A DNA stretch of 64,000 nucleotides from Histophilus somni (GTDB lineage: Bacteria; Pseudomonadota; Gammaproteobacteria; Enterobacterales; Pasteurellaceae). Each line of letters opens with the position of its first letter. Within the stretch, counting starts at the first letter, position 1. The notes beneath the pieces were generated by a model, which worked only from the letters and a program-made list of their open reading frames with translations, did not search any database and was not told the DNA's origin. The stretch covers positions 176,311-240,310 of the forward strand of contig NZ_JACHGQ010000001.1 of NCBI RefSeq assembly GCF_014202395.1, read 5' to 3'. The position numbers and the translations under genes are program-made. This document shows, in pieces, positions 53,336-63,960 of the stretch.

Positions 53336-54058
53336 TCATAATGTTTCCTGATTTTTTAAAATAGCTTCAAATAAACGATAAATAGCAATTAAATCCATTC
53401 TTGCAACAGGTTTGAAAATACGAAGAACATAATATGCCCAACGATATTTATAGATGAAATCAGCAGTTTTCTGCCAAATATCAGCATCACAATACTGACG
53501 ATAATGAGTAACAGTCAATGCTATTTGCTCATCCGAAACAGTTGAAGAACGTCCTAAGCTATGAATAAAAACTAATCCATCACGAATTTTTTGCCAATCT
53601 ATGTTATTACTTGACGAGGTACATTCAAAATCAACAAAAATAACTTTTTCTTCACACCAAATCATGTCTCTCAAGGCTGGGCGACCATGAGTAATATTTT
53701 GTTTATGTAAACTTGCCAATGCTTGAGCACAATCAAACAAAACCTTATTTCTTAATTCAATAGATAAATCCTCATTTTCAACCCAAGTATTTGCACTACT
53801 TCCCACATCTTCAGTCACAAAAAAGTTATCACCAAATAAAACTAACTTAGGTACAGGTGCTGATTTTTTATTAAGTTCTTGTAAGCGAATAATTTCACTT
53901 TTTAACATTTCCGCTGGATTGGATTTCAAGAACCGCCAAATAAAAGAAAGTTTTTCGGTTTGTTTTAGCCAATAAGATTTCCCATCATATTTAAACGAGA
54001 ATACCCGAACATTACTTTTCTCTTTTAACAGTTGTTCAACATATTTTGGTAAAGACAT
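53336..54058 (-). CDS. Small kinase-fold protein (RIO/WaaP/APH-like)
   Basis: The 240-residue cytoplasmic protein looks like a compact protein-kinase-like phosphotransferase. The likely ATP-binding Lys is in YWLKQTEK (residue 32), the pairing Glu in LKSEIIRLQEL (residue 55), a catalytic loop HGRPALRDMIW (residues 124-134, Asp131 in the HRD-like place) and the metal-binding Asp in VIFVDFE (Asp143). The usual HxD-x4-N order is changed, as in some WaaP or Kdo-kinase-like enzymes, so I cannot say whether it phosphorylates a sugar, a lipid or a protein. Its C-terminal third is basic. It is divergent from the low-molecular-weight phosphatase gene. Confidence 0.75.
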   Translation of the reverse strand: MSLPKYVEQLLKEKSNVRVFSFKYDGKSYWLKQTEKLSFIWRFLKSNPAEMLKSEIIRLQELNKKSAPVPKLVLFGDNFFVTEDVGSSANTWVENEDLSIELRNKVLFDCAQALASLHKQNITHGRPALRDMIWCEEKVIFVDFECTSSSNNIDWQKIRDGLVFIHSLGRSSTVSDEQIALTVTHYRQYCDADIWQKTADFIYKYRWAYYVLRIFKPVARMDLIAIYRLFEAILKNQETL

Positions 54059-54190
54059 GATTAGTCACTTTTAAAATAAAGGGGAAGCGAATATTACCAT
54101 AGATTATTGCTAATAAAAACTTATCTAAATTGGCACAAAACATGTACAATTACAACCGCACTTTTATTCATCATAAGGCAAAGGCTTAAC

Positions 54191-54667
54191 ATGAAACCAC
54201 AAATTAAAATTTTATTTGTCTGTTTAGGTAATATCTGTCGCTCCCCAATGGCAGAATATATTATGCGTGAAAAAATTCGATTAGCTCATTTAGATAATCA
54301 AATTTTTACAGATAGTGCAGGAACTTCCGGTTGGCATGATGGAGAAAATATGCACCAAGAAACGGCAAAGATTCTTACCAAATATGCTATTGATAACAGA
54401 GGGTTTACCAGCCGAAAAATTCGCAATAGTGATTGGCAACAATTTGATTATTTAATCGCAATGGATAACAACAATCTACATGATTTGGAAAAATTCTTTA
54501 CGAAAGCACCATCTAAACTTTTTCAAATAACCACGATATGTGAAGATTTAGCTTGTGATCATATTCCAGATCCTTGGTATACCGGCAATTTTCAGCAGAC
54601 TTATCAATTACTGGATAAATGCTGCGATGCGTTACTCAAAAAAATTAGACAAGAACATCATCTTTAA
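54191..54667 (+). CDS. Low-molecular-weight protein-tyrosine phosphatase family
   Basis: The 158-residue enzyme has the LMW-PTP P-loop VCLGNICRSPMAE (about residues 11-23; Cys nucleophile and Arg), the TDSAGTSGWHDGE stretch, and the general-acid Asp in IPDPWYTGNF (about residue 125). The motif, length and absence of polysaccharide genes nearby favour the housekeeping YfkJ-like type rather than a Wzb partner of a capsule kinase. The frame opens at 54107, but the ATG at 54191 gives the family start KPQIKILFVCLGN. An uptake sequence lies in its 5' region. It is convergent with degQ. Confidence 0.92.
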   Translation: MKPQIKILFVCLGNICRSPMAEYIMREKIRLAHLDNQIFTDSAGTSGWHDGENMHQETAKILTKYAIDNRGFTSRKIRNSDWQQFDYLIAMDNNNLHDLEKFFTKAPSKLFQITTICEDLACDHIPDPWYTGNFQQTYQLLDKCCDALLKKIRQEHHL

Positions 54668-54674
54668 ACACAAA

Positions 54675-54715
54675 AAATCCGCATTTTGATCGGTCAATCT
54701 TTAAAGTGCGGATTT
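54675..54715. terminator. Hairpin between the phosphatase gene and degQ
   Basis: A 9-bp stem AAATCCGCA/TGCGGATTT (54675-54683 with 54707-54715) with a 23-base loop is flanked by A and T runs on either side, so it can stop both convergent transcripts. Confidence 0.7.
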
Positions 54716-54751
54716 CGTTTTATCTTAATAAGAATTATAGGTTCAGTAAAA

Positions 54752-56152
54752 TTATTGGATTAATAAATAAAAACGACTGTTATCTCGTAAAATGTTCAAG
54801 GCAATAGCTGAAGGTTTTTTGCCTAAAATTTTACGTAAATCAGATAAATTTTCTACTTTATGGCGGTTCACTCCAATAATAATATCGCCTTTTTCTAAAC
54901 CATATTGAGCAGCAAGAGATCTTGATTTAACTTCTTTAATTTCAACGCCTTTTGTGCCTTTTTGATTATAATTACTTAATTCCGCACCTTCTAATATAGA
55001 AATGTTGCCAACTGCAGAAATTGTATCTCCATCATCAGATTGCAATTTCACTTTCGCAGTTTTCGATTTACCGTCACGTAAATAGGTCAATTTAATTTCT
55101 TTACCGGCACCACTTGTTGCAATTTTTGCACGCAACTCCGCAAAACTTGCCAGTTTTTGTCCATCAATTGCCGTAATCACATCACCCGCTTGAAGTCCGG
55201 CTTTTTCTGCCGCTGAATTTGGCAATACTTCACTCACAAACGCACCTTGTTGTACATCAATATTGAATTCTTTTGCTAAGTTGGCATTCAATTCACCTCC
55301 TTTAATACCGAGTAATCCTCGACGAACTTCGCCAAATTCAATAATTTGCTTAACTAAACTGATTGCCATATTACTTGGAATCGCAAATGCAATTCCCGCA
55401 TTTCCGCCACTTGGAGAAATAATAGCAGTATTAATCCCTATAAGCTCACCATTTAAATTTACTAATGGTCCTCCGGAATTACCTCTATTTACGGCAGCAT
55501 CAGTTTGAATATAGTTCTCATAAGCTCCGCTATCAAATCCTGTTGAACGCCCTAATGCCGAAACAATTCCCGATGTTGCGGTTTGCCCCAAACCGAATGG
55601 ATTACCGATAGCAACTGTAAAATCCCCGACTCTTAATTTATCAGAATCAGCGATCTTAACTGCGGTCAGATTTTTAGGATTTTCTAATTGAATAAGTGCA
55701 ATATCCGACATATCATCCTTGCCAAGAACCTTTGCCTTAAATTCACGCCCATCTTCTAATTTGACCGTGATTTTATCAGCCTGATCAATCACGTGATTAT
55801 TTGTCAATACATAACCTTTTTCTGCATCAATAATCACTCCGGATCCAATACCACGAAAACTACGCGGTGCACGACTGCTAAATCCTTCAAAACCAAAGCT
55901 GTCACCAAAAAAACGGCGAAACTCTTCGGGAATTTCATTATTGAAAGAAAAATCATTTTTTTGTTTCCCTTCTACCGCAATAGAAACTACTGCGGGTAAA
56001 ACTTTTTGTAACATTGGTGCTAAGCTTGGAAGAGATTGTCCATCAACTGCCATAGGCAAACTTGCTTGAACATTAATTGATGTTGTTAGAACACTTAACC
56101 CTAAAGCAATACCGGTTAAAACAAAGCTAGATTTTTTCACTTTTTTCTCCAT
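54752..56152 (-). CDS. degQ: Periplasmic serine protease of the DegP/DegQ family
   Basis: The 466-residue precursor has a Sec signal peptide (cut near VQA at about residue 30). The trypsin-like domain has the triad His (LTNNHVIDQ), Asp (DDMSDIALI) and Ser (AVNRGNSGGPLVNL), with two PDZ domains after it (from about 280 and 385). It degrades or holds misfolded envelope proteins. DegP and DegQ cannot be told apart with certainty; the zapG neighbour, which precedes degQ in E. coli, favours DegQ. Membrane-anchored DegS, often next, is absent. Confidence 0.92.
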   Translation of the reverse strand: MEKKVKKSSFVLTGIALGLSVLTTSINVQASLPMAVDGQSLPSLAPMLQKVLPAVVSIAVEGKQKNDFSFNNEIPEEFRRFFGDSFGFEGFSSRAPRSFRGIGSGVIIDAEKGYVLTNNHVIDQADKITVKLEDGREFKAKVLGKDDMSDIALIQLENPKNLTAVKIADSDKLRVGDFTVAIGNPFGLGQTATSGIVSALGRSTGFDSGAYENYIQTDAAVNRGNSGGPLVNLNGELIGINTAIISPSGGNAGIAFAIPSNMAISLVKQIIEFGEVRRGLLGIKGGELNANLAKEFNIDVQQGAFVSEVLPNSAAEKAGLQAGDVITAIDGQKLASFAELRAKIATSGAGKEIKLTYLRDGKSKTAKVKLQSDDGDTISAVGNISILEGAELSNYNQKGTKGVEIKEVKSRSLAAQYGLEKGDIIIGVNRHKVENLSDLRKILGKKPSAIALNILRDNSRFYLLIQ

Positions 56153-56234
56153 TTAAATCATATATATCGCTAATTTAAGACAGAAAAAATACAAAAAAGT
56201 TTCAGAAATTCAAAGAGATTAAAGAAAAACAGCA

Positions 56235-56260
56235 AAATAGGCACCTCAATGTGCCTATTT
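56235..56260 (-). terminator. Terminator after zapG
   Basis: A 10-bp perfect stem AAATAGGCAC/GTGCCTATTT (56235-56244 with 56251-56260) lies 9 bases after the zapG stop. The stem ends in a U-rich run on the minus strand. It would separate zapG from degQ transcription. Confidence 0.75.
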
Positions 56261-56268
56261 AGAAATAG

Positions 56269-56682
56269 TTATTTTTCAGCTTTAAGAATACCTGATGAAC
56301 CCTCAGAATAATCTCTAGGCTGATTATCTTTTGATTTATCTTGTTGTGACGAAATAGATTCCGTGGCTAATAAATGCGGTGAAAATAATTCTTTCTGTGC
56401 CAATTCAGGCAATAGTGTTGTAGATGAATTAGCTAAATGTAAATAAAGTTTTTGATAATCCTGTGCAATATTTTTTAACAACTCTGCACTTTCAGCAAAA
56501 TGTTGCTCTAATTGTCGTTTCTGATTGTTAAGTTGAATTTTCACTTGCTCCAACTCAGCCTCTGTTTTTATCTGTTTTTTGACCGTTCCTTTAGTGAAAC
56601 GCAATAATAAGTAACCTATAAAAACTCCAATACATAAACCAATTAATGCACTTTGCCATACTTCAGGTGCCCAATTTTGCAT
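56269..56682 (-). CDS. zapG: ZapG-like membrane protein (YhcB/DUF1043)
   Basis: The 137-residue inner-membrane protein has one N-terminal membrane segment (about residues 9-28), then a coiled coil (about 35-85, many Gln, Leu and Lys) and a disordered polar C terminus. This fits the YhcB family, recently tied to cell division and envelope growth in E. coli. It precedes degQ with a terminator between them, keeping the E. coli order. A GAGGAG ribosome site precedes the ATG. Confidence 0.88.
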   Translation of the reverse strand: MQNWAPEVWQSALIGLCIGVFIGYLLLRFTKGTVKKQIKTEAELEQVKIQLNNQKRQLEQHFAESAELLKNIAQDYQKLYLHLANSSTTLLPELAQKELFSPHLLATESISSQQDKSKDNQPRDYSEGSSGILKAEK

Positions 56683-56903
56683 AAGAAATACTCCTCAAAT
56701 AAACTGTTAAACTAACATAAACTACCAAGTTGTATTATAGCTAGCGAAAAAAATTTTTCTTTGCACTAGATCACAGTATCATAAACTGAACGGAATATTA
56801 TTTATTTTTTAGGGTTTATACTTATCTTTTATGATATGTTATACAACATTTCAGCCTTTTGATTATATCGAATCAATTCATTCTCAATTGAAAAGGACAA
56901 ATA

Positions 56904-57518
56904 ATGAAAAAATATCTAAATTTAACCGCACTTTTATTAGTAGGTATCAGTAATGTAACTTGGGCAAATGCGGTTAATGAGTTACAAAATCGTTTAAATA
57001 AAATTGATGTGTTAAGTGCTGACTATACACAACAAGTGACTGATGCACAGGGAAAAAAAATACAGCAAGGTAGTGGAAAAATACAACTCAAACGTCCTAA
57101 TTTATTTCGTATGGACAATGAAACACCTCAAGAAAGTCAAATTATTGCAGATGGAAAAACATTATGGTTCTACGATCCTTTTGTTGAGCAAGTAACAGCA
57201 AATTGGGTTGAAGATACCTTAAGCGATACCCCCTTTGTTTTGCTAACAAGTAATAATCCAAGTCATTGGCAACAATATATTGTTGAGCAAAAATCCGATA
57301 CGTTTATTATTAAACCCAAATCTAAGAAAAGTACCATCAAGCAATTTAATATTCGAATTGAAAAAGATGGTGTATTAAAAAATTTTAGTACAATAGAGAA
57401 CGATGGGCAAAGTAACTTGTATATTCTGCGTAAGATTACCAATCCAGCCTTAAATGATGCAATATTCACATTTACCTTGCCTAAGGGCGTTGAATTTGAC
57501 GATCAACGTAAAAAATAA
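56904..57518 (+). CDS. lolA: Outer-membrane lipoprotein carrier LolA
   Basis: LolA ferries lipoproteins across the periplasm from LolCDE to LolB. The 204-residue precursor has a Sec signal peptide ([21 protein letters not shown]; cleavage after Ala near 21), and the mature part begins with [21 protein letters not shown], the family motif, with the RPNLFRMDN and LWFYDP strands that form the open barrel. An uptake sequence is coded inside the signal peptide (NLTAL). rarA follows after 65 bases. ftsK, usually upstream in E. coli, is absent. Confidence 0.95.
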   Translation: MKKYLNLTALLLVGISNVTWANAVNELQNRLNKIDVLSADYTQQVTDAQGKKIQQGSGKIQLKRPNLFRMDNETPQESQIIADGKTLWFYDPFVEQVTANWVEDTLSDTPFVLLTSNNPSHWQQYIVEQKSDTFIIKPKSKKSTIKQFNIRIEKDGVLKNFSTIENDGQSNLYILRKITNPALNDAIFTFTLPKGVEFDDQRKK

Positions 57519-57538
57519 TTAATTAAAATTGAAATGAT

Positions 57539-57557
57539 TGGACGCAATAAACGTCCA
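57539..57557 (+). terminator. Weak hairpin between lolA and rarA
   Basis: The stem TGGACG/CGTCCA (57539-57544 with 57552-57557) with a 7-base loop is followed by CTTTT. It may give partial termination between lolA and rarA. Confidence 0.5.
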
Positions 57558-57583
57558 CTTTTAATCATTTAATGGAGTTTTGT

Positions 57584-58924
57584 ATGTCCAGCTTTTCACT
57601 TGATTTCTCTCTCGGTACATTTCAACCGTTAGCCGCAAAAATGAGACCGCAAACACTGAAGCAATATTGTGGCCAAGAACATTTAATCGGAGCTGGAAAG
57701 CCACTATATAAAGCCATTGAAAACGGACATATTCATTCTATGATTTTTTGGGGCCCGCCTGGTACAGGAAAAACAACGCTGGCAGAGATTATTGCACAAC
57801 AAATTCATGCTCAAGTTGAGCGTATTTCTGCAGTTACCGCCGGAGTGAAAGAGATTCGGGAAAGTGTTGAACGGGCAAAACAAAATCGTTTAATGGGTCA
57901 ACAAACTATTTTATTTGTTGATGAAGTTCACCGTTTTAATAAAAGCCAACAAGATGCTTTTTTGCCCCATATTGAAAATGGCACTATCATTTTTATAGGT
58001 GCAACCACAGAAAATCCATCATTTGAATTAAATAATGCGTTACTCTCTCGTGTCAAAGTTTATATTTTGAAACCTTTAACTACATCTAATATTGTGACAG
58101 TGTTACAAAATGCTATCCAAGATGCAGAGCAAGGATTGGGAAAAGAGCGGTTGATTTTCGCTGAAAATGTTCTTGAAACCTTAGCTGAATATGTCAATGG
58201 GGATGCCCGTTTAGCACTAAATTGTTTAGAACTCATGGTGGATATGGCAGATGAAACAGAAAAAGGGAAATTGATTAATCATCATCTCCTAACCGAAGTA
58301 TTAGGGGAACGACAGGCTCGCTTCGACAAGCAAGGGGATCGCTTTTATGATCTAATTTCCGCTCTACATAAATCTATTCGTGGCTCCGCTCCCGATGCTG
58401 CTTTATATTGGTATGCTAGAATTATTACTGCCGGAGGTGATCCTCTCTATGTTGCAAGGCGTTTATTAGCTATTGCCTCCGAAGACGTAGGGAATGCCGA
58501 TCCGAGAGCAATGCAAGTAGCACTTGCAGCATGGGATTGTTTTACTCGAGTTGGTGCAGCTGAAGGAGAACGTGCTATCGCACAAGCGATTGTATATTTA
58601 GCTGTTGCACCAAAAAGTAACGCTGTATATGTTGCCTTTAAACAAGCAAAAAAACTCGCAAAAGAAATGCCGGATTATGATGTACCGGTACATTTACGTA
58701 ATGCACCAACTCATTTAATGAAAGAGTTGGGATATGGAGCAGAATATCGTTATGCTCATGATGAACCTAATGCCTATGCAGCAGGAGAAATTTATTTTCC
58801 AGAAGAATTAAAAAATACGAAATTTTATTTTCCTACAGATCGTGGACTGGAAATTCAACTTAAAGAAAAATTAGCACGATTGCATAATTTAGATGAGCAA
58901 AGCACAAAAAAACGCTATAAATAG
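57584..58924 (+). CDS. rarA: Replication-associated recombination protein RarA
   Basis: RarA (MgsA) is an AAA+ ATPase that acts at stalled replication forks. The 446 residues show Walker [15 protein letters not shown], Walker [19 protein letters not shown], sensor 1 [13 protein letters not shown] and arginine-finger region ALLSR. The C-terminal part with [19 protein letters not shown] and [18 protein letters not shown] is diagnostic. The ATG at 57584 with a GGAG ribosome site is chosen over an ATG 12 bases upstream; it gives the family length (446 in H. influenzae). The lolA-rarA order is conserved. Confidence 0.96.
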   Translation: MSSFSLDFSLGTFQPLAAKMRPQTLKQYCGQEHLIGAGKPLYKAIENGHIHSMIFWGPPGTGKTTLAEIIAQQIHAQVERISAVTAGVKEIRESVERAKQNRLMGQQTILFVDEVHRFNKSQQDAFLPHIENGTIIFIGATTENPSFELNNALLSRVKVYILKPLTTSNIVTVLQNAIQDAEQGLGKERLIFAENVLETLAEYVNGDARLALNCLELMVDMADETEKGKLINHHLLTEVLGERQARFDKQGDRFYDLISALHKSIRGSAPDAALYWYARIITAGGDPLYVARRLLAIASEDVGNADPRAMQVALAAWDCFTRVGAAEGERAIAQAIVYLAVAPKSNAVYVAFKQAKKLAKEMPDYDVPVHLRNAPTHLMKELGYGAEYRYAHDEPNAYAAGEIYFPEELKNTKFYFPTDRGLEIQLKEKLARLHNLDEQSTKKRYK

Positions 58925-58926
58925 AT

Positions 58927-58956
58927 AAAATTGTGAGAGTACACTCCCACAATTTT
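58927..58956. terminator. Terminator between convergent rarA and ribE
   Basis: A 9-bp stem AAAATTGTG/CACAATTTT (58927-58935 with 58948-58956), extended by inner GAG/CTC pairs, lies between the two stops. T-rich sequence follows on the plus strand. Confidence 0.8.
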
Positions 58957-58976
58957 AGATTTTAGGCAAAATGAAT

Positions 58977-59585
58977 TTATCTGTTTGCCAAGTAGCGTTC
59001 TACTGTGTCCACAACCGCCTGTGTTTGAGAATCTATTTCAATATTGACTAAATCACCTATATCATATTTTGCAATCAAAGTGCGGTTAATTGTTTCAGGA
59101 ATTAAATTCACACAAAAGCACTGCCCTTTGACTTCGCCAACGGTTAAACTAATTCCATCAATAGCAATAAATCCTTTAGTTAACACATATTTCATTAATT
59201 CAGCTGTAGGCATTTCAAACCAAATTTGCAAATTATTCTCTGCTTGAATACGATTTTGGATTGTTGCAGTGCAATAAACATGACCAGATAAAATATGCCC
59301 GCCAATTTCATCCCCCATTTTCATTGCACGTTCAACATTAACAAAATCGCCTACCGCTAAATTACCTAAATTTGTAATACGTAATGTTTCCGCCATTAAG
59401 TCGAAGCTAATCAAATCACCCTTAATTTCTGTAACCGTTAAACAAACACCATTATTTGCAATAGATGCACCAATTTCTAAATTTGCTAATAAATCCTGTG
59501 GCATTTTAATTACCTGTGTTCTAAAATTAGCTTTCTCAATAATAGACTGAATTTGTGCTGTTCCTTGGACAATTCCTGTAAACAT
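58977..59585 (-). CDS. ribE: Riboflavin synthase
   Basis: Riboflavin synthase (also called ribC) joins two lumazine molecules to make riboflavin. The 202 residues show two similar beta-barrel halves: the opening [27 protein letters not shown] in the first, and [15 protein letters not shown] in the second, and GHILSGHVY between them. It is complete. It stands alone, not with ribH (37165-37638). I found no FMN riboswitch in the 53 bases before it. It is divergent from the MATE pump gene. Confidence 0.96.
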   Translation of the reverse strand: MFTGIVQGTAQIQSIIEKANFRTQVIKMPQDLLANLEIGASIANNGVCLTVTEIKGDLISFDLMAETLRITNLGNLAVGDFVNVERAMKMGDEIGGHILSGHVYCTATIQNRIQAENNLQIWFEMPTAELMKYVLTKGFIAIDGISLTVGEVKGQCFCVNLIPETINRTLIAKYDIGDLVNIEIDSQTQAVVDTVERYLANR

Positions 59586-59638
59586 ATAAAGTTCTCTCTA
59601 AATAAATATTTCCAATATTATAGCAAAATCGGATTTTT

Positions 59639-61033
59639 ATGAAATTAACTCGTTTTCAACAATATCACACAGAAGCTAAAAAATTAATTGCCATCGCTAC
59701 CCCTATTTTACTTGCACAAGTAGCACAAAATTCCATGGGATTAGTAGATACAATAATGGCTGGACGTGTTAGTGCAGCTGATATGGCTGCCGTTGCAGTT
59801 GGGGCATCTATTTGGTTACCCCTAGTATTATTTGGACATGGCTTATTACTTGCCTTGCCTCCAACAATCTCTTATTTAAATGGTTCCGGGCAACGAGATC
59901 ATATTGCTCATCAAATACGCCAAGGCTTATGGATTGTTTTTATTAGCTGTATTCCTCTTGGCTTATTAATCTACAATAGCGATTTTGTCATTCAGTATAT
60001 GAAAATGGAAGAAAAACTTGCCAATATTACCATCGGTTATTTGCGTGCAATGTTATGGGGATTACCTGGTTATTTATTATTAATTAACTTCCGTTGCTTA
60101 AATGACGGCATTGCCAAAACAAAACCGGCTATGGTGATTACATTTTTTGGCTTACTGTGCAATATCCCTCTAAACTATATTTTTATTTACGGCAAATTAG
60201 GTATTCCGGCGTTTGGAGCGGTTGGTTGTGGCATTGCAACAGCTATTGTCAACTGGATAATGTGCTTAATGATGATCGTCTATAGTAAGCATGCTAGAAA
60301 TCAACGTGATCTCAAGGTTTTTGAACATTTATTTGAAAAACCTGATACGAAAACTTTGGCAAAATTATTTCGTTTAGGATTGCCTATTGCGGTTTCTTTA
60401 TGTTGTGAAGTGGCATTATTTGCACTTACCTCACTATTATTATCACCTCTCGGTACTCAAGTTGTAGCAAGCCATCAAATTGCACTAAATACCAGTTCCT
60501 TTGCATTTATGTTACCTATGTCTTTAGGTATGGCTACTACTATTCTTGTTGGTCAACGTCTAGGCGAAGGCAAAATAGATAATGCCAAGCAGATATCTTT
60601 CTCTGCTCTTACTGTAGGTTTATCTATTGCTTTCCTGACGGCATCCATCATCTTTTTCTTCCGCTATGAAATAGCATCAATTTTTGTAAATGATAAAGAA
60701 GTGATTGCTATATCAAGTAGTCTGCTGATGCTCGTCGCACTTTATCAATTTTCGGATACAGCTCAAGTAGTTTCCAGTGGTGCATTACGGGGATACAAAG
60801 ATACACAAGCTATTTTATACATTACCCTTTTTTGTTATTGGGGCATTGGCATGCCGTTAGGATTTTCCTTATCAAGAACTGACTGGATTATTCCAAGTAT
60901 CGGTGCTGCCGGCTTTTGGGTATCTTTTGTAGTGAGTTTAACAATCGCTGCTATTTTACTGCTTTGGCGTATGTATAAAATTCAACAACAACCAGCACCT
61001 ATTTTATTGGCAAAACTGGATAAACTTAAATAA
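59639..61033 (+). CDS. mdtK: MATE family multidrug efflux pump (MdtK/NorM)
   Basis: The 464-residue inner-membrane protein has twelve hydrophobic segments in two related halves, the MATE architecture. [34 protein letters not shown] (about residues 20-53) and [34 protein letters not shown] in the second half are diagnostic of the NorM branch. It expels cationic drugs or dyes using sodium or proton gradients; the substrates here are not known. It is divergent from ribE (53 bases), an arrangement also seen in E. coli (ribE-mdtK). Confidence 0.93.
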   Translation: MKLTRFQQYHTEAKKLIAIATPILLAQVAQNSMGLVDTIMAGRVSAADMAAVAVGASIWLPLVLFGHGLLLALPPTISYLNGSGQRDHIAHQIRQGLWIVFISCIPLGLLIYNSDFVIQYMKMEEKLANITIGYLRAMLWGLPGYLLLINFRCLNDGIAKTKPAMVITFFGLLCNIPLNYIFIYGKLGIPAFGAVGCGIATAIVNWIMCLMMIVYSKHARNQRDLKVFEHLFEKPDTKTLAKLFRLGLPIAVSLCCEVALFALTSLLLSPLGTQVVASHQIALNTSSFAFMLPMSLGMATTILVGQRLGEGKIDNAKQISFSALTVGLSIAFLTASIIFFFRYEIASIFVNDKEVIAISSSLLMLVALYQFSDTAQVVSSGALRGYKDTQAILYITLFCYWGIGMPLGFSLSRTDWIIPSIGAAGFWVSFVVSLTIAAILLLWRMYKIQQQPAPILLAKLDKLK

Positions 61034-61044
61034 ATTGTACTTTC

Positions 61045-62346
61045 CTAGGACTTAACTGCATGAGAAAAAGCCTGTAAACCTTCTGTATTACCGGCTTTTA
61101 CCATCGTTTGCATAGCTTGAGTAGGTTGATGGATCAGCTTCTTAGTCAGTTTGTGACTCAACTCTTGTAAAACTTGCTCTGTATTCTCACCATTTTGCAG
61201 AGCCTGCAAGGCTTTTTCGAGTAAATCTTGTCTAATTATCTCCGCACTTTCTCGATAATTGCGAATCAAATTAGAAAATTGATGTACTTTAAGCCATTCA
61301 AAGAAATCTGCACTTTCTTGCTGAATAATATGTTCAGCTTGTTGAGAAGCTTGTTCACGTTGGTTGATGTTATGTTGAATAATATTATGTAGATCATCTA
61401 CAGTGTAATGATATACAGATTCAATTTCCCCCGCACTTTCCTCCACATCACGAGGAACCGCAATATCAACAATCAGCATTGGTTTGTAATGACGCATTTG
61501 CTGCGCCTGTTCAATCAAGTTTCGGGAGATTAAAACATGAGGACTGCCGGTAGAGGTAATAACAATATCTGCTCTCTTTAACCCTTCCGAAAGTCTGTCT
61601 AAACTAAAAATATCTATCTTTTGTGTTGTTTCCAGTTTTTCCACCAATTTTTCCGCACGAGATAACGTACGGTTAGCAATAGCTAAGCCGTTCACTCCAT
61701 GACGCAATAAATGACGGCTGACTAATTCAATGGTTTCTCCGGCACCCACAAGCAAAATATTCAAATTGCGTAAGCTATCAAAAATTTGACGAGCTAAACT
61801 ACAGGCTGCATAAGCAACCGATACCGCACTTTCTCCAATATGAGTTTTAGTACGAACTCGTTTTGCCGTAGCAAAAGTTTTTTGAAATAAGCGAGATAAC
61901 TCAGTACTCATCATGCCAATATCAGAATGCAGTGAATAATACTCTTCACTCATTTGATAGGCCTGTTTTACTTGACCTAAAATTTGCGGCTCACCGAGAA
62001 TCAAAGAATCTAAACCGGAAGCAACTCGCATTAAATGACGAGATGCTTGTAAATTCTGCTGACTATATAAACAACTTTTCAGTTCTTCTAAATCTACTTG
62101 ATGGATATCTGCAAACCATTGAACACAACTATCTAACCAGACTTCATCATTTTGAGGTCCAACATTTTTATTATGTAAATACACTTCCGTTCGATTGCAA
62201 GTTGATAAAATCACCGCACATTCTGCCAGCTGAGTTTGTTTAATTTGCTTCAATGCCAACAAGTGCTTTTCTTCAGAAAAAGCAACTTTCTCTCGTAGTG
62301 CAACAGACGCAGTTTTATGATTAATACCGAGAACAAGAATGGTCAT
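61045..62346 (-). CDS. hemA: Glutamyl-tRNA reductase
   Basis: HemA reduces glutamyl-tRNA to the semialdehyde, the first step of haem synthesis by the C5 route. The 433 residues have the catalytic Cys in [13 protein letters not shown] (about residue 50), the [20 protein letters not shown] stretch, the NADPH-binding [15 protein letters not shown] and [16 protein letters not shown]. This is notable because H. influenzae lacks this pathway and needs exogenous haem or protoporphyrin; possession of hemA hints that this species can begin haem synthesis. lolB, often divergent, is not here. Confidence 0.95.
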   Translation of the reverse strand: MTILVLGINHKTASVALREKVAFSEEKHLLALKQIKQTQLAECAVILSTCNRTEVYLHNKNVGPQNDEVWLDSCVQWFADIHQVDLEELKSCLYSQQNLQASRHLMRVASGLDSLILGEPQILGQVKQAYQMSEEYYSLHSDIGMMSTELSRLFQKTFATAKRVRTKTHIGESAVSVAYAACSLARQIFDSLRNLNILLVGAGETIELVSRHLLRHGVNGLAIANRTLSRAEKLVEKLETTQKIDIFSLDRLSEGLKRADIVITSTGSPHVLISRNLIEQAQQMRHYKPMLIVDIAVPRDVEESAGEIESVYHYTVDDLHNIIQHNINQREQASQQAEHIIQQESADFFEWLKVHQFSNLIRNYRESAEIIRQDLLEKALQALQNGENTEQVLQELSHKLTKKLIHQPTQAMQTMVKAGNTEGLQAFSHAVKS

Positions 62347-62456
62347 AAATAATTTATTGTTGGGAAATTCATGTAAAAAACGTCGCTATTCTAATAAATT
62401 GTCTCACATTGAGCAAATTCGATTGTCTATCAATACAATAGAATTGCCAATTTAGG

Positions 62457-63158
62457 TTAAAACATATCTTTTGCTTTACGCAACTCAATAAATTCCTCAA
62501 GGCCCTCAACTTGCAAAAATGGGTTAATTTGTTTTTCTAATGCTAATGTTGTCGGCAAACTGGGCTTATTTTCTGCTCTTAGTTTTTTTACTTTTTCAAG
62601 TTGCTTTTGAACCGCACTTTTATTTTTGCCTGTAGTTAAAGCAAACGCTAAATTGCCTAACGTATATTCATGAGCTGGGCAAACTATTGTTTCATCCGGC
62701 AAGGATTTGAGTAACTGTAAAGAAGTAAACATTTGCGAATAGTCTCCCGTAAAAACACGCCCGCAACCGGCAGAAAATAAAGTATCTCCACAAAATAAAT
62801 GACCATCTACCAAAAAACTAAGATGCTGTGCCGTATGCCCGCCGGTCGGTAATACATCTATATGATATTCATCAATAATTAACCTTCCTGCATCAATGAC
62901 TTGTGTCACCCCTTGATCGGCACATTCTGCCGGACCATAAATATGAACATGAGGATAAAACTGCTTAAATTCAGCCAAAGCACCAATATGATCCCTATGG
63001 TTATGTGTGATCAGCAAAGCTACAATCACTAAATTTTGTGCCTGTATAAATTGAGATAATGCAGCTATTTCCGGTATATCGATCACAATTACAGATAAAT
63101 TCTCTCGTTTATACACCCAAATATAGTTATCATTAAGTGCAGGAATAGGAATTAACAT
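62457..63158 (-). CDS. gloB: Hydroxyacylglutathione hydrolase (glyoxalase II)
   Basis: GloB cleaves S-lactoylglutathione to lactate in methylglyoxal detoxification. The 233-residue metallo-beta-lactamase-fold protein shows [15 protein letters not shown] (metal ligands, about residues 53-62), the [26 protein letters not shown] strand with His and Asp ligands, GCGRVF and [10 protein letters not shown]. The second codon ATG at 63158 has a GGAGGAG ribosome site and is preferred over the TTG before it. It is divergent from the yafS-like methyltransferase, as in E. coli. Length is a little short of E. coli (251). Confidence 0.95.
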   Translation of the reverse strand: MLIPIPALNDNYIWVYKRENLSVIVIDIPEIAALSQFIQAQNLVIVALLITHNHRDHIGALAEFKQFYPHVHIYGPAECADQGVTQVIDAGRLIIDEYHIDVLPTGGHTAQHLSFLVDGHLFCGDTLFSAGCGRVFTGDYSQMFTSLQLLKSLPDETIVCPAHEYTLGNLAFALTTGKNKSAVQKQLEKVKKLRAENKPSLPTTLALEKQINPFLQVEGLEEFIELRKAKDMF

Positions 63159-63191
63159 CAAGCTCCTCCAAAGGGTATCAAGTTAGAAAAT

Positions 63192-63917
63192 ATGAAATTC
63201 AACATAAAATCAGTAAAAAATTATCGATTGCCGATGAGTTGGCAACATATCCAAAAAGGAACAATGTATTGTAGCCTAATCAACGAATTTTTTGCAGATT
63301 GGTTTCAAAAAGTCTTAGGCGATCAGTGGCTCATGATTGGCGGATTAAGTGCAGAATTAGAACTCAATTTACCTTTACGCCACAAAATAATCCTCATGCC
63401 GGAAATGACGAAAAATCCTACCGCACTTTTTCCGGCTAATCAAAACGTAACAGAAGAAATTAGTCTGATACAAGCTGATCCATTACAACTTCCTTTTGTA
63501 CAACAATCTATTCACGCTTGTGTATTAGCCAATACATTAAACTTCACGCAACATTCCCATCAATTATTAGGTGAAATAGCCAGGGTTTTAGAAAATGACG
63601 GTTATCTCTTTATTTCCTTATTTAACCCTTATAGCCCATTGATTTTCAAACAAAATTTAAATCATAAAAATCAAACCGCACTTCCCTTTAAACAATATTT
63701 CACTTGGCGTATCCTTGATTGGATAAAATTATTAAATTTTGAAATACTCGATCAAGTCAATTTGAGTGAAAAAAAACAACAAGATTGCTTTTCTCCTTTA
63801 ACCTTAATAGTGGCACAAAAAAGAACCTATCCTTTTCCTCTATATAAGATAAAAAATAAAATTGTACCATATCAATCCTTTCAATTTATGGGAGAAAATA
63901 CTAAAAATGCCACCTAA
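63192..63917 (+). CDS. yafS: YafS-like SAM-dependent methyltransferase
   Basis: The 241-residue protein has the class I methyltransferase shape: a post-I acidic residue followed by LPLRHKIIL, a DPLQLPF motif II (about residues 97-103), then CVLANTLNFTQHSHQLLGEIARVLENDGYLFISLFNPYSP. The opening motif I glycine loop is not typical. The substrate is unknown. The placement divergent from gloB is as in E. coli yafS, which supports the name. It ends 83 bases before the window edge. Confidence 0.8.
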   Translation: MKFNIKSVKNYRLPMSWQHIQKGTMYCSLINEFFADWFQKVLGDQWLMIGGLSAELELNLPLRHKIILMPEMTKNPTALFPANQNVTEEISLIQADPLQLPFVQQSIHACVLANTLNFTQHSHQLLGEIARVLENDGYLFISLFNPYSPLIFKQNLNHKNQTALPFKQYFTWRILDWIKLLNFEILDQVNLSEKKQQDCFSPLTLIVAQKRTYPFPLYKIKNKIVPYQSFQFMGENTKNAT

Positions 63918-63960
63918 AATTACGCATTTTATTTCACATATTCACTCTTAAATTTAAATA

